DNA of 64,000 nucleotides from Phormidesmis sp963710175 (GCA_963710175.1 CAVPZC010000001.1:992001-1056000); one strand, 5' to 3'; counted from the first letter of the stretch, positions 1 through 8,136 are shown. Translations and numbers: made by a program. Notes: generated by a model from the letters alone, not told the origin.

Positions 1-819
1 TTTGAGCAGGGCGGTGTTGGCTTCTCTGAGGTATGGGGCGACAAGCTGCCGCCAGCTATTTTGGTAAAGCGGCCTGAGGCAGAGGGCCACCAATTTTACG
101 CGACGGGCACCTCTATGGTGCTGCACCCGCGTAACCCGTATGTGCCCACCGTGCACCTCAACTACCGTTATTTTGAAGCTGGCCCGGTATGGTGGTTTGG
201 CGGCGGCATTGATCTGACGCCTTACTACACCGAAGAAGCAGACGTGGCGCATTTTCATCGCACCTTGAAGGCAGCTTGCGATCGCCACAATCCTAAGTAC
301 TACCCAAGCTTCAAGCGCTGGTGCGACGAGTACTTTTACCTCAGGCACCGCGATGAGCCTAGAGGCGTCGGCGGCATTTTCTTTGACTATCAGAACGGTC
401 AGCGCGGCGAACTCTACCGGGGCCACAATCAAGACGGGCCAGCCGCTCTCTACAGTCAGCAGTTTGGCGATGCCCCCAAGCGCAGCTGGCAGCAGCTTTT
501 TGACTTTGCGATTGACTGCGGCGACGCCTTTTTACCTGCCTATGTGCCGATTGTAGAGAAGCGAGCGGGGACGGAATACGGCGATCGCCAGCGCGATTTT
601 CAGCTCTACCGCCGGGGCCGCTACGTAGAATTCAACCTGGTCTATGACCGGGGCACCCTTTTTGGCCTGCAAACCAATGGCCGCACCGAGTCGATTTTGA
701 TGTCGCTGCCGCCGATGGTGCGTTGGGAATACAGCTACACTCCCGAGGCCGGTACGCCTGAAGCCAAGCTGTACGATGTCTTCCTCAAGCCTCAGAACTG
801 GGCAGAGATGGATCTGTAG
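1..819 (+). CDS. hemF: Oxygen-dependent coproporphyrinogen III oxidase, 5' end cut by window
   Basis: Converts coproporphyrinogen III to protoporphyrinogen IX in heme and chlorophyll synthesis, using O2. The frame is open from base 1 (FEQGGVGFSEVWGD), so the true start lies upstream of the window and the TTG at 61 is internal. Family blocks follow in order: ATGTSMVLHPRNPYVPTVH, WWFGGGIDLTPYY, WCDEYFYLRHR, RGVGGIFFD and, near the end, YVEFNLVYDRGT. About 272 residues are visible of a usual 330-350, so only the N-terminal part is missing. The stop at 817-819 follows the family's usual C-terminal stretch. Alternative identities are unlikely. Confidence 0.97.
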   Translation, partial: FEQGGVGFSEVWGDKLPPAILVKRPEAEGHQFYATGTSMVLHPRNPYVPTVHLNYRYFEAGPVWWFGGGIDLTPYYTEEADVAHFHRTLKAACDRHNPKYYPSFKRWCDEYFYLRHRDEPRGVGGIFFDYQNGQRGELYRGHNQDGPAALYSQQFGDAPKRSWQQLFDFAIDCGDAFLPAYVPIVEKRAGTEYGDRQRDFQLYRRGRYVEFNLVYDRGTLFGLQTNGRTESILMSLPPMVRWEYSYTPEAGTPEAKLYDVFLKPQNWAEMDL

Positions 820-971
820 CAAGGGATCTGGAGAAGAGGCCCTGTAGCAAGGAAATCTATAGCTAAAGTATGATTGCTCCGGCCTTGGTGGCCTACAGAC
901 AGCCCTTGGGTATATTAGGCTCACAGGCGCTTACAGGCGATAATTGCGGTCTTAGTAACGAGTGCAGCGGT

Positions 972-1331
972 ATGGAGCAGCAGATTTTTACCTCATCTCA
1001 GGGCGAGCAGGTTGTTATTTTGGCCCCCACCGGACGGCTGGATATTACGACAGCTTGGCAGTTTCGACTCAAGCTACAGGCGACTATTTCTGAAGAACAT
1101 CCCCATGTTTTAGTCAATCTCAGCGCGGTCAATTTTATAGACAGCTCAGGGCTGACGTCTTTAGTCGCAGGTATGCGCGACGCCGACAAAGTTGGCGGCA
1201 GCTTCCGCATTTGCAACGTCCACCCCGAAGCCAAGCTCGTTTTTGAAGTCACCATGATGGACTCGGTGTTTGAAATTTATGAGACTGAAGAAGCCGCTTT
1301 AGCCGTTCCCTATCAAACTCCGGTAGCTTAA
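972..1331 (+). CDS. STAS-domain anti-sigma factor antagonist
   Basis: A single STAS domain of 119 residues, the size of SpoIIAA/RsbV-type antagonists that bind an anti-sigma kinase and are switched off by serine phosphorylation. The signature is VNFIDSSGLTSLVAGM; the second serine of DSSG is the expected phosphorylation site. I chose ATG 972 because the domain begins at MEQQIFTS; the open frame continues upstream to 870, but those residues do not resemble the family. No kinase partner is adjacent. It lies downstream of hemF on the same strand with about 150 bp between, so co-transcription is possible but not shown. The target of regulation cannot be inferred. Confidence 0.85.
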   Translation: MEQQIFTSSQGEQVVILAPTGRLDITTAWQFRLKLQATISEEHPHVLVNLSAVNFIDSSGLTSLVAGMRDADKVGGSFRICNVHPEAKLVFEVTMMDSVFEIYETEEAALAVPYQTPVA

Positions 1332-1380
1332 ACTACCGTCATCGTAGCCGCCTGTAAGCAGCCCTAGCCAACAGCTAGGC
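1321..1380. terminator. Hairpins between convergent STAS and CpcT-like genes
   Basis: Two small inverted repeats lie in the space between convergent genes: CGGTAG/CTACCG around the stop codon at 1321-1338, and CCTAGC/GCTAGG at about 1363-1379. Neither has a clear T run, so a bidirectional terminator is only a weak inference. Confidence 0.3.
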
Positions 1381-1986
1381 TGGCCAGTCAAAGGTTCCCT
1401 GCTTAATCATGTGAAAGGGGCCCATTAACGCGCCCCATAGCCCCCGGCCAGTATCTGGATCTACGCCTTTGTCGTAGGTTCGCAGGGTGATCGCGCCCGC
1501 TTCAGGCGCGACATCAAACCCCAGGTAGACATACCGCCGCTGGCCGTCGTAGGTGAAAGAGCATAGCTGCCCCTCCGGTAGCGCTGCTTGAAACTGATAT
1601 TCACTGCCTGCTAGCGCCTGATACTGGATCTCTGCTTCGCTGTTGGGTAAATCCACCAGGTCAGCAGACGACAAACCCGTCAGGCAAGCCGCATCGCGGC
1701 CTGCCCCTCGAAACTTCAGCGGTTCGGCTAGAGCAAAGTACTGACCGCGCAGCTGTCCGGCGATCGCCCTCAGCTGAAGCACGCGCTGCCGGTAAGGGGG
1801 CTTACCTGCGGCCACACTGGCCTGCTCTAAAAATAGCGTGTAGGTCTGCTCAGAAGACAGCGCAGGAATCGGCCTTTGCCACAGCCGCAGATGCACGTAC
1901 AGGGCAGGGTCTGCTGCCGCCTGAGCCTGGTTTTCAAACTCGCCAGCTAAGTAGTGAGCCAGGGTAGCTAAAGGGGAAGTCGGCAT
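1375..1986 (-). CDS. CpcT/CpeT-family phycobiliprotein lyase
   Basis: 203 residues of the CpeT/CpcT chromophore-lyase family, which attaches bilins to cysteines of phycobiliprotein beta subunits (Cys-155 class) in phycobilisome assembly. Seen: N-terminal LAHYLAGEFENQAQA, a central LRLWQRPIP block, and the characteristic C-terminal YDKGVDPDTGRGLWGALMG. ATG start at 1986. It is convergent with the STAS gene and has no phycobiliprotein genes beside it, so the exact substrate (phycocyanin or phycoerythrin, CpcT or CpeT) cannot be decided here; I leave the symbol empty. Confidence 0.87.
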   Translation of the reverse strand: MPTSPLATLAHYLAGEFENQAQAAADPALYVHLRLWQRPIPALSSEQTYTLFLEQASVAAGKPPYRQRVLQLRAIAGQLRGQYFALAEPLKFRGAGRDAACLTGLSSADLVDLPNSEAEIQYQALAGSEYQFQAALPEGQLCSFTYDGQRRYVYLGFDVAPEAGAITLRTYDKGVDPDTGRGLWGALMGPFHMIKQGTFDWPA

Positions 1987-2134
1987 GGGAAATGAGGTCA
2001 GAATCTGGCAAGTTGCCCCTCCATCCTAGCCTGCCAATCCCCGTATATTTTTGTGCAATTGCGCGATAAACATCTTGGCAAAGCGACTGTGAGGCGTAAC
2101 AATATGTTTACAAAGAACATTTGAGCGTTTACTT

Positions 2135-2911
2135 GTGAATAACGTCCGCACGGTTTCAGAGACAAAGCGAGCTTTTTACGGCCAGCACACTCGCCCGATC
2201 AATGCCATCTATCGCCGTGTGGTTGAAGAGCTGCTGGTAGAGACGCATCTGCTTCTAGTCAATACAGATTTTGAGTACGACTCGATCTACGCACTCGGTG
2301 TAGTCAGCGTCTTTGACCGCTTTATGACCGGTTACGAGCCCGAAGCCGACAAGCAGTCTATCTACTCAGCCATTATTCAGGCAGTCGGGGCAGATTCGGG
2401 CCAGTATCGCCGTGACGCCGAAGAAGTTTTGGCCGCAGCCAAGGCGATTCCCTCTGTAGATAGCTTCAAATCTTTGCTCAGCGAAGCCAAAACCAGCGGC
2501 GGCAGCGACGCCCTTCAGGGCAATCTGCACAAAGTCATCAGCAATCCTAAGTTTAAGTACAGCCGGCTATTTGCCACTGGCCTTTACAACGTAATTGAAG
2601 CTATCGACGCCGAGGCGCTCAAAGACAAAGACAAGCGCGAGGCCCTGCTAGACGAACTGGCTGAGACCCTTGGATTTAATAATGATCTGCTGAAAAAAGA
2701 TATTGATCTCTATCGCGGCAACCTGGAGAAAATGGTGCAGGCCCAAGCCGTGATGAAAGATATGATCGAAGCCGAGCGCAAGAATAAGGCCAAGCGCGAG
2801 CAGGCCAAAAAAGACGCGGACAAAGCTAAAGCTAAAGCGGCGGATGCCAGTAGCGCCGAATCGGACAGCACTACAGAATCAACCACAGAGTCGGAAACAA
2901 CGGCAGAGTAG
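2135..2911 (+). CDS. thf1: Thylakoid formation / photosystem II biogenesis protein Thf1 (Psb29)
   Basis: Thf1/Psb29 supports photosystem II assembly and repair and, in cyanobacteria, interacts with the FtsH protease system. The protein opens with NNVRTVSETKRAFYGQHTR and HLLLVNTDFEYDSIYALG, diagnostic of the family, and has the usual length (258 residues). The C-terminus from about residue 205 is a charged coiled coil rich in K/E/A that ends in a Ser/Thr/Glu tail with the near-repeat STTEST/TESE. The start is GTG at 2135, the only initiator that gives the canonical N-terminus. No operon partner follows; repeats fill the downstream space. Confidence 0.95.
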   Translation: MNNVRTVSETKRAFYGQHTRPINAIYRRVVEELLVETHLLLVNTDFEYDSIYALGVVSVFDRFMTGYEPEADKQSIYSAIIQAVGADSGQYRRDAEEVLAAAKAIPSVDSFKSLLSEAKTSGGSDALQGNLHKVISNPKFKYSRLFATGLYNVIEAIDAEALKDKDKREALLDELAETLGFNNDLLKKDIDLYRGNLEKMVQAQAVMKDMIEAERKNKAKREQAKKDADKAKAKAADASSAESDSTTESTTESETTAE

Positions 2912-2935
2912 CGCTACTCAACCTACTAGAACCTG

Positions 2936-3142
2936 AGTTCGGGATAAGGTGTTTCATGGTCAACCGCTCAAATCTCTCCTATCAAAGCCGGTCTGGGTTC
3001 CCCTTACCAAGGGGAACCGTAAGGGAGGGGTTCTGGCGACATGCTCTGTGCTCAGCCGGAACCCCTCTGCCTGCGGCATCTCCCCTTGGTAAGGGGAGAA
3101 AAGATCCCCGACGGCACATTCTAGCTATTCTTATCCCGAACT
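2936..3142. repeat. Nested-palindrome MITE-like element
   Basis: Three inverted repeats are nested about one centre. The outer pair AGTTCGGGATAAG (2936-2948) and CTTATCCCGAACT (3130-3142) is perfect over 13 bp. Inside it the 16-bp arms CCCCTTACCAAGGGGA (about 3001) and TCCCCTTGGTAAGGGG (about 3091) are perfect. The inner arms GAGGGGTTCTGG and CCGGAACCCCTC differ at one base. This looks like a non-autonomous miniature inverted-repeat element of about 207 bp. It could also act as a transcript end for thf1. No transposase is encoded; the short open frame inside is a by-product. Confidence 0.65.
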
Positions 3143-3183
3143 GACGTTACTAGAGGTCTATCAGTCCGTTTTTTTAAGGCTCG

Positions 3184-3285
3184 TATAGCATAAGGATGTA
3201 TTCTTACTTTGCGAGTCGAGTTGCCTGCTGTCAGATAACGGTTTCAGCCGATAAAAGTGTCCTAAGCAACTCGACAGGGGCTATA
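3184..3285 (+). repeat. 105-bp structured repeat, copy 1
   Basis: First of four copies in the window. It runs from TATAGC to GCTATA and contains a hairpin from TAAG...CTTA around a TGCAT-like centre, then a perfect 10-bp stem GTCGAGTTGC/GCAACTCGAC enclosing CGGTTTCAGCCG. It lies between thf1 and the end of the methyltransferase-glycosyltransferase gene, 15 bp from that gene's stop codon. Confidence 0.8.
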
Positions 3286-3300
3286 GAAGCATCCCAAACA

Positions 3301-4836
3301 TTAAATAAATTTTAGTTTGCGTGAGGCATGGGCACACATGCGCAGCAGCACCAGCCCTTCTTTGACATGGGCAATGTTAGAGCTGCCGTAGCTGCGGGGC
3401 TGATAGCGAATCGGCACTTCGACCAAGTGCAAATTGAGCTTGGCCGCACCAAAGAGCAGGTCAAAATCGCCAAAGGGATCAAAGTCGCCAAAGTAGCTGC
3501 GGCCAGCGGCAAGGCGCTGATAGTCGGCACGCCAGAGTACCTTGGTGCCGCACAGCGTGTCTTTCAGCGGCTGCTCTAGCAAGAAGGAAAACAGCAGAGC
3601 AAAGGTTTTGTTGGCGAGTGTGTTTAGCCAGGGCATGGCCTGCTTGCTGCGCGGGTAGAGCAGGCGAGAGCCGTTGATAAATTCGCCCTGGCCCGAGGCG
3701 ATCGCTTCAAAGAAGTGCGGCAAATCCTCGGGCGGCACCGTCAGGTCAGCGTCTAAAATCATCAGCACATCGCCAGTCGCCTCGGCAAACCCCAGTCGCA
3801 CCGCATCGGCTTTGCCCTTACCGCTTTGCTGAAAGGCTTTTAGCATCAGAGGACCGCTGTAGCGATCCAGGGTTTTTTGAATGGTTTGCCAGGTGTCGTC
3901 TTGAGAATGGCCTTCAACAAAAATAACTTCGGTGCGTGATCCCAACAGAGGAAGGCGGGCGATCGCACTCTCAATGTTGCCGGCCTCGTTGCGCGCCGGA
4001 ATAATCACCGAGCAGCTCGGCGCATCTGCGATCGCATCTACCATTACAGGCGATTGCCGAAAGTCTGGCCGAGCGACCACGTAGTTAGTCAAACACAGAT
4101 GCTTAATGCCGGGCAGCGGAGCCAGGTAGCGGTTGATGGCGTAGGCCAGGCCGGGAATGCGTTTAGGCATGAGAAACCGCCGCCCGCGCTTGAGGGGAAT
4201 GTAGCCTGTAATTGCCAGCAAATTGGTCACATCGTCCATTGAGAGCCAATTTTGTGGGGGCTGTGGGCGACGCTGACCGATGGCTTCGCCGAGCTGTAGC
4301 AGAGGCTCCCACAGATAGTTATGAAAGCTAACAATCAGACGGGTTCGAGGCGTGCAGAAGGGCTTCAGACGGCTGAACACCGTTTGAATATCGCTGAAAT
4401 AGCTGGCGGCATTAGCGCAAATGATGTAGTCGAAGGTTTGCAGCTCATCGGTTTGGAATTCATTGATAGAGCTTTCAATCGGGCTGTCAGCCAGGTAGCC
4501 GATTTTTTGAGGCGTGAGCGTTTCCCCATCGGCGCAGTAAAAATGCAGGTGAGGGTACTTTTGCTGGGCAATATTGACTGCAATCGGGGAAATATCAATC
4601 CCGACGCCCGTATGCGGACGAGTCGCATCGAGCAAATCGCCTGTGCCGCAGCCGATTTCTAGCACGCGGCTACCGGCAGGAATCAGAAACCGATGCAGGC
4701 GAGCGAGGTCGTCATAGTAGTAGCGGTTGCGCGATCGCCACTGATCGAGCTGGGGGGCGCAGCGGTTGAAATGGCTCAGGACTGCCTGCTTGTGAGTCTG
4801 ACGCGGATGAGCCGTCGAAGCGGTGGTTTTGATCAC
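3301..4836 (-). CDS. Fusion: SAM-dependent methyltransferase + GT2 glycosyltransferase
   Basis: 511 residues with two domains. Residues 1-260 form a class I methyltransferase: SAM motif VLEIGCGTGDLL (58-69), then GVGIDIS and YIICANAASYF. Residues about 275-480 form a family-2 glycosyltransferase of the dolichyl-phosphate-mannose-synthase type: SVIIPARNEAGNIES, GKADAVRLGFAEATGD, DADLTVPPEDL, and a C-terminal LCGTKV motif. The natural inference is a lipid-linked sugar transferase with an attached methylase, perhaps for glycolipid or polysaccharide modification. GTG start at 4836. It is isolated from the main polysaccharide cluster but ends next to a repeat shared with that cluster. The acceptor is unknown. 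Confidence 0.85.
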   Translation of the reverse strand: MIKTTASTAHPRQTHKQAVLSHFNRCAPQLDQWRSRNRYYYDDLARLHRFLIPAGSRVLEIGCGTGDLLDATRPHTGVGIDISPIAVNIAQQKYPHLHFYCADGETLTPQKIGYLADSPIESSINEFQTDELQTFDYIICANAASYFSDIQTVFSRLKPFCTPRTRLIVSFHNYLWEPLLQLGEAIGQRRPQPPQNWLSMDDVTNLLAITGYIPLKRGRRFLMPKRIPGLAYAINRYLAPLPGIKHLCLTNYVVARPDFRQSPVMVDAIADAPSCSVIIPARNEAGNIESAIARLPLLGSRTEVIFVEGHSQDDTWQTIQKTLDRYSGPLMLKAFQQSGKGKADAVRLGFAEATGDVLMILDADLTVPPEDLPHFFEAIASGQGEFINGSRLLYPRSKQAMPWLNTLANKTFALLFSFLLEQPLKDTLCGTKVLWRADYQRLAAGRSYFGDFDPFGDFDLLFGAAKLNLHLVEVPIRYQPRSYGSSNIAHVKEGLVLLRMCAHASRKLKFI

Positions 4837-4981
4837 GAGATGTGGAGATGTGGGGACACAGGGACTGGGCGATCGCCATCAGAGACTGCATTAAAGCATT
4901 TTACTGTGTCAGCATGTACCAGCACTCTATGGCAAGACCACCTGCCGCTCAAGCTAAGATTGGAGGTAGGAGGCAAAATAT

Positions 4982-5263
4982 ATGATGCAAACAGTGAGAG
5001 GCGTCTACCGTGACGGCAAGGTGGAGCTTTTGGAACCACCATCTGACATTGCTGAGGGCGAGGTTTTGGTGATTTTTGGGCAGTTCTCTGTAGGAGAGGC
5101 CAAATCTACAAAAGACCTTTGTAACGAGAAATTGGCATCTGATGATTCTCCACGCAGGATGTATTTCGGTATGTTTGCTGGCAAAGGCAAAGAATTGACC
5201 CTAGAAGATTTTAGGGAAGCAGAGTTCCACGGAGACAAAGATGACGGTTTCAATTGGACGTGA
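4982..5263 (+). CDS. Antitoxin-like protein paired with PIN toxin
   Basis: 93 residues beginning MMQTVRGVYRDGKVELLEPP, a start typical of small AF2212-like/antitoxin proteins found just upstream of PIN-domain toxins in cyanobacteria. It would bind and neutralise the downstream toxin and probably repress its own promoter. A strong purine-rich ribosome site (GGAGGTAGGAGG) sits about 5-15 bp before ATG 4982; a second ATG follows at 4985. The stop is 3 bp before the toxin start. The family identity is from memory of the N-terminal pattern; the pairing is seen in the sequence. Confidence 0.7.
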   Translation: MMQTVRGVYRDGKVELLEPPSDIAEGEVLVIFGQFSVGEAKSTKDLCNEKLASDDSPRRMYFGMFAGKGKELTLEDFREAEFHGDKDDGFNWT

Positions 5264-5266
5264 GTA

Positions 5267-5665
5267 GTGAAATACGTCATTGATACCCATGTTCTAATTT
5301 GGTTTGTAGCCGGTAGTTCTCAACTTAGCGATGCTGCCAAGTTAGTGCTTGCTAACGATGAAAATGAATTTATACTGCCAGCGATCGCCCTAGCTGAGGC
5401 AGTTTGGATTGTGAGCAGAGGGAAGACGACGGTTCCCTCTGTTGAGGCATTGTTGGAAGCTCTCAGGCGCGATCCGCAGATGACAGTGCATCCGATGGAT
5501 CAAACGATAGTGGAGAGAACTGTAGCGCTGTCTGCTATCAATGAGATGCATGACAGGCAGATTGTGGCGACGGCGCTTGTACTCCAGGAGGGTGGTGAGA
5601 AAGTGGCTTTGGTGACTTGTGATCGCAATATCACCGAATCTAATCTCATTTTAATCGTTTGGTAG
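5267..5665 (+). CDS. PIN-domain (VapC-type) ribonuclease toxin
   Basis: 132-residue PIN domain, a Mg2+-dependent RNase fold used by VapC toxins. The acidic residues sit at the expected places: D6 in VIDTHVLIW, E44 in LAEAVW, D96 in MHDRQIVATAL and D119 in VTCDRNI. GTG start at 5267, 3 bp after the antitoxin-like stop, so the pair forms one transcript. The RNA target cannot be told from sequence. Confidence 0.85.
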   Translation: MKYVIDTHVLIWFVAGSSQLSDAAKLVLANDENEFILPAIALAEAVWIVSRGKTTVPSVEALLEALRRDPQMTVHPMDQTIVERTVALSAINEMHDRQIVATALVLQEGGEKVALVTCDRNITESNLILIVW

Positions 5666-5693
5666 GTGTGTGACTTCGCTAGGTTGATGGGAG

Positions 5694-6578
5694 CTATTTT
5701 TTAGAATTGAGATGGCGCTGGCGTTTTTTTTCGCGGAGGCGATCGCGCTTTTCGTCGGTTAATTCCCCTATGCAGTGCGGACAAGACACCTCACTCTCGT
5801 AGTCGTCAGACTGTTGATCTGCGGTTGAGACCGGATGACCACAGGCGTAGCACATCGCATAGGAGCCCGGTTCGAGTCCGTGTCTGATAGCTACTCGCTC
5901 GTCAAAGACGAAGCATTCGCCCTGCCATAAGCTTGCTGCTTCGGGCACTTCTTCTAAATATTTAAGAATGCCGCCCTGGAGATGATAGACCTCTTCAAAG
6001 CCCTGAGAAAGCAAGTAAGCAGAGGCTTTTTCACAGCGAATGCCGCCCGTGCAGAACATTGCAATTTTTTTGTGCTGGGTCGGATTCAAGTTGTTCTTTG
6101 AGTATTCAGGAAATTCGTTAAACGTAGAAATCTCAGGATTCTGGGCTCGCTGAAATGTCCCCATACCCACCTCGTAATTATTACGGGTGTCGATCACCAT
6201 GACCTCTGGATCAGCGATAATCTGATTCCACTGCCAAGCGGCTACATAAGTGCCCACCTGTTGTGTCGGGCTGACTTCGGGCAAACCGATAGTGACAATC
6301 TCTTTTTTTAGGCGAACTTTGAGCTTTTCAAAAGGAGGCTTGCTTGCAGCCGATGCTTTAATGTCGATATCAGCGAGTCTTGCATCTGCTTTGATATAGG
6401 CGAACACAGCGTCAATATTCTGCTGGGCTCCAGCAAGGGTCCCATTGATGCCTTCTTGCGCTAGTAAAATCGTGCCTCTGACTTTTTGGGCCTGACAAAC
6501 GTCTGTGAGGGGCTGCTGCAAGGTTGGGTAGTCGGGCAGGGCCACAAATTTGTAAAAGGTTGCAACGGTTAATGACAT
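5694..6578 (-). CDS. trhO: tRNA uridine(34) hydroxylase, rhodanese family
   Basis: 294 residues matching TrhO (YceA), which makes 5-hydroxyuridine at the tRNA wobble position using O2. Layout: N-terminal acylphosphatase-like domain with RGTILLAQEGINGTLAG, then a rhodanese domain with VIDTRNNYEVGMGTF and the active loop FCTGGIRCEKA (Cys at about 176 and 182). A C-terminal cysteine cluster CYACGHPV...CPHC suggests a metal site, and the tail is strongly basic. ATG start. The histone-deacetylase-family gene lies 59 bp upstream on the same strand, so the two may be co-transcribed, with no known functional link. Confidence 0.92.
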   Translation of the reverse strand: MSLTVATFYKFVALPDYPTLQQPLTDVCQAQKVRGTILLAQEGINGTLAGAQQNIDAVFAYIKADARLADIDIKASAASKPPFEKLKVRLKKEIVTIGLPEVSPTQQVGTYVAAWQWNQIIADPEVMVIDTRNNYEVGMGTFQRAQNPEISTFNEFPEYSKNNLNPTQHKKIAMFCTGGIRCEKASAYLLSQGFEEVYHLQGGILKYLEEVPEAASLWQGECFVFDERVAIRHGLEPGSYAMCYACGHPVSTADQQSDDYESEVSCPHCIGELTDEKRDRLREKKRQRHLNSKK

Positions 6579-6637
6579 ATCGGAAAGCTTGAACGCGCAA
6601 CTTCTATTTTGCCATCAGACTCGTTTTTATGGCGTTT

Positions 6638-7549
6638 TTATGGGGCTAGGACAGCTTTTGCCGCCCTGTGTAGGAGCGAATGTCGATAGATCAGCGCGTC
6701 CATATCGTCGCCATAGCCGCCGCCAATTACGCAGGCGACCGGAATGCCTGCCGTTTTGCAGGTTTGCAGGACAGTGCGATCACGCTCAAAAATCCCTGCA
6801 TCCGTCAAAGCCAGCTTCCCGAGCCGGTCGTCTTTATGCACATCTACGCCCGCATCGTACAGGACTAAATCGGGCTGGAGGCGAGTGAGCAAGGGGAGCA
6901 GGTGCGATCGCAATACGGCCAGATACGCCTCATCTCCAGTATTTTCCGCCAGGGGCACATCTAGATCGCTCTGCTGCTTACGGCCTGGAAAGTTGATGCC
7001 GCAGTGCATCGAGAACGTAAATATGCTCTGATCGCCTCTGAAAATAAAAGCAGTGCCGTCGCCCTGATGCACGTCTAAATCGACAATTAGCGCGGTGCGA
7101 ATCAGGCCCTGGATCTGGAGGACTTTGAGGGCGATCGCCAGATCGTTAAAAATGCAAAACCCAGAGCCGTAGCTAGGAAAAGCATGGTGGGTGCCGCCCG
7201 CTGTGTTGCAGGCCAGCCCTCGCTGCAACGCTAATTTAGCCGTTAAAATGGTGCCCCCGACCGCCGTGCAGGTGCGCCGAACCAACCCCTCGCTCCACGG
7301 CAGACCGATGCGCCGCTGAGCCTTAGCATCTAGCGTGCCTTTACAGTAAGCCTGCACATAGTCAGCATTGTGGACAAGCTCTAGCCACTCACGGGGCGGG
7401 GCACCGGGCTGATAGATTTGTTCCTCATGGATTACGCCATCCCGCACGAGCAGATCGCGCAAGCGATGAAATTTAGGCATCGGGAAGCGATGACCCTCAG
7501 GCAATGGCGTTACATAGTCAGGATGGTAAACGACAGGAAAATCAGCCAA
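6638..7549 (-). CDS. Histone deacetylase family (acetylpolyamine/acyl hydrolase) protein
   Basis: 303 residues of the Zn-dependent HDAC/AcuC/amidohydrolase superfamily. Visible motifs: TAGGTHHAFPSYGSGFCIFND (catalytic His pair), DLDVHQGDGTA and YDAGVDVHKDD (zinc ligands Asp, His, Asp), and a C-terminal IGGGYGDD. In bacteria such proteins deacetylate small amines or acetylated lysines; the substrate here is unknown. The best start is TTG at 7549, because the family's N-terminal YHPDYV..PLPEGHRFPM precedes any in-frame ATG. Probably upstream partner of trhO in one transcript. Confidence 0.9.
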   Translation of the reverse strand: MADFPVVYHPDYVTPLPEGHRFPMPKFHRLRDLLVRDGVIHEEQIYQPGAPPREWLELVHNADYVQAYCKGTLDAKAQRRIGLPWSEGLVRRTCTAVGGTILTAKLALQRGLACNTAGGTHHAFPSYGSGFCIFNDLAIALKVLQIQGLIRTALIVDLDVHQGDGTAFIFRGDQSIFTFSMHCGINFPGRKQQSDLDVPLAENTGDEAYLAVLRSHLLPLLTRLQPDLVLYDAGVDVHKDDRLGKLALTDAGIFERDRTVLQTCKTAGIPVACVIGGGYGDDMDALIYRHSLLHRAAKAVLAP

Positions 7550-7626
7550 GGCAATCCGCTCAAATCAAGTAGTAGTCTACTCTTATGATGAATGATGATC
7601 CAGCTGCCGGCCATAAAAAAGAACAG

Positions 7627-7983
7627 CTAGAAGAACAACATTTTCAGCGCCACCCCTAATATTGCCGTGCCAAACACCCGCTTCAACACCATTGCGGGAA
7701 TAGCAACCGCAAACTTTGCCCCAATCAAACCGCCTAAAACAAACCCCAGGCAAATTAGCGCTGCCGCCTGCACATTGACATAGCCGCGCTGGTAGTAAGT
7801 CCAAGCGCCCAAAATGCCAATCGGCGGCACTAGCAGCGCCAGCGTTGTGCCTTGCGCCTCGTGCTGCGAAAATCCCAACAGATACACCAGCGCCGGGGTG
7901 AACAAAACGCCACCCCCAATTCCAATCAGCCCGCTGATGGTACCGCCCGCTAACCCCAAGCATAAAAACAGCAAAATTTCCAT
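7627..7983 (-). CDS. Short TauE/SafE-family membrane protein
   Basis: 118 residues, highly hydrophobic, opening MEILLFLCLGLAGGTISGL and containing the GLIGIGGGVLFTPALVYLLG motif of the TauE/SafE anion-exporter family. The length is about half of the usual 250-residue protein; half-size versions exist in cyanobacteria and presumably dimerise, so this is not necessarily a truncation. I chose ATG 7983 because the signature begins there and GAGG lies a few bases upstream; the frame is open 11 codons further. The transported ion is unknown. Confidence 0.75.
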   Translation of the reverse strand: MEILLFLCLGLAGGTISGLIGIGGGVLFTPALVYLLGFSQHEAQGTTLALLVPPIGILGAWTYYQRGYVNVQAAALICLGFVLGGLIGAKFAVAIPAMVLKRVFGTAILGVALKMLFF

Positions 7984-8106
7984 GTCACGCCGCCTCAGAT
8001 AAAGTCTTGTACCCAACGCAGCAGCTTACCAGAGAGTAGGCAGGCCACGCTATCGAACAGAGTTAAGATAGCGCGTGCCGCAGGTCAACGGGGTTGATGA
8101 CTGTTA

Positions 8107-8136
8107 TTTAACCTTTAACTAACCTAGATTTAACCT
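8107..8136 (+). promoter_or_regulatory. PHO box upstream of phnCDE
   Basis: Three 8-bp direct repeats separated by exactly 3 bp: TTTAACCT, ACTAACCT, TTTAACCT, with spacers TTA and AGA. This 11-bp periodicity and sequence match the cyanobacterial PHO box (consensus close to CTTAACCT) bound by the PhoB/SphR response regulator under phosphate limitation. It ends 77 bp before the phnC start. Confidence 0.8.

Noticed and set aside
2956..3144. Short plus-strand frame in the spacer after thf1
   Set aside because: It lies within the nested palindrome and its residues follow from the repeat, not from a protein family.
7583..7963. Open frame overlapping the TauE/SafE gene
   Set aside because: Same strand but different frame and no family pattern; the TauE/SafE frame carries the motifs, so this is a shadow rather than a frameshifted half.
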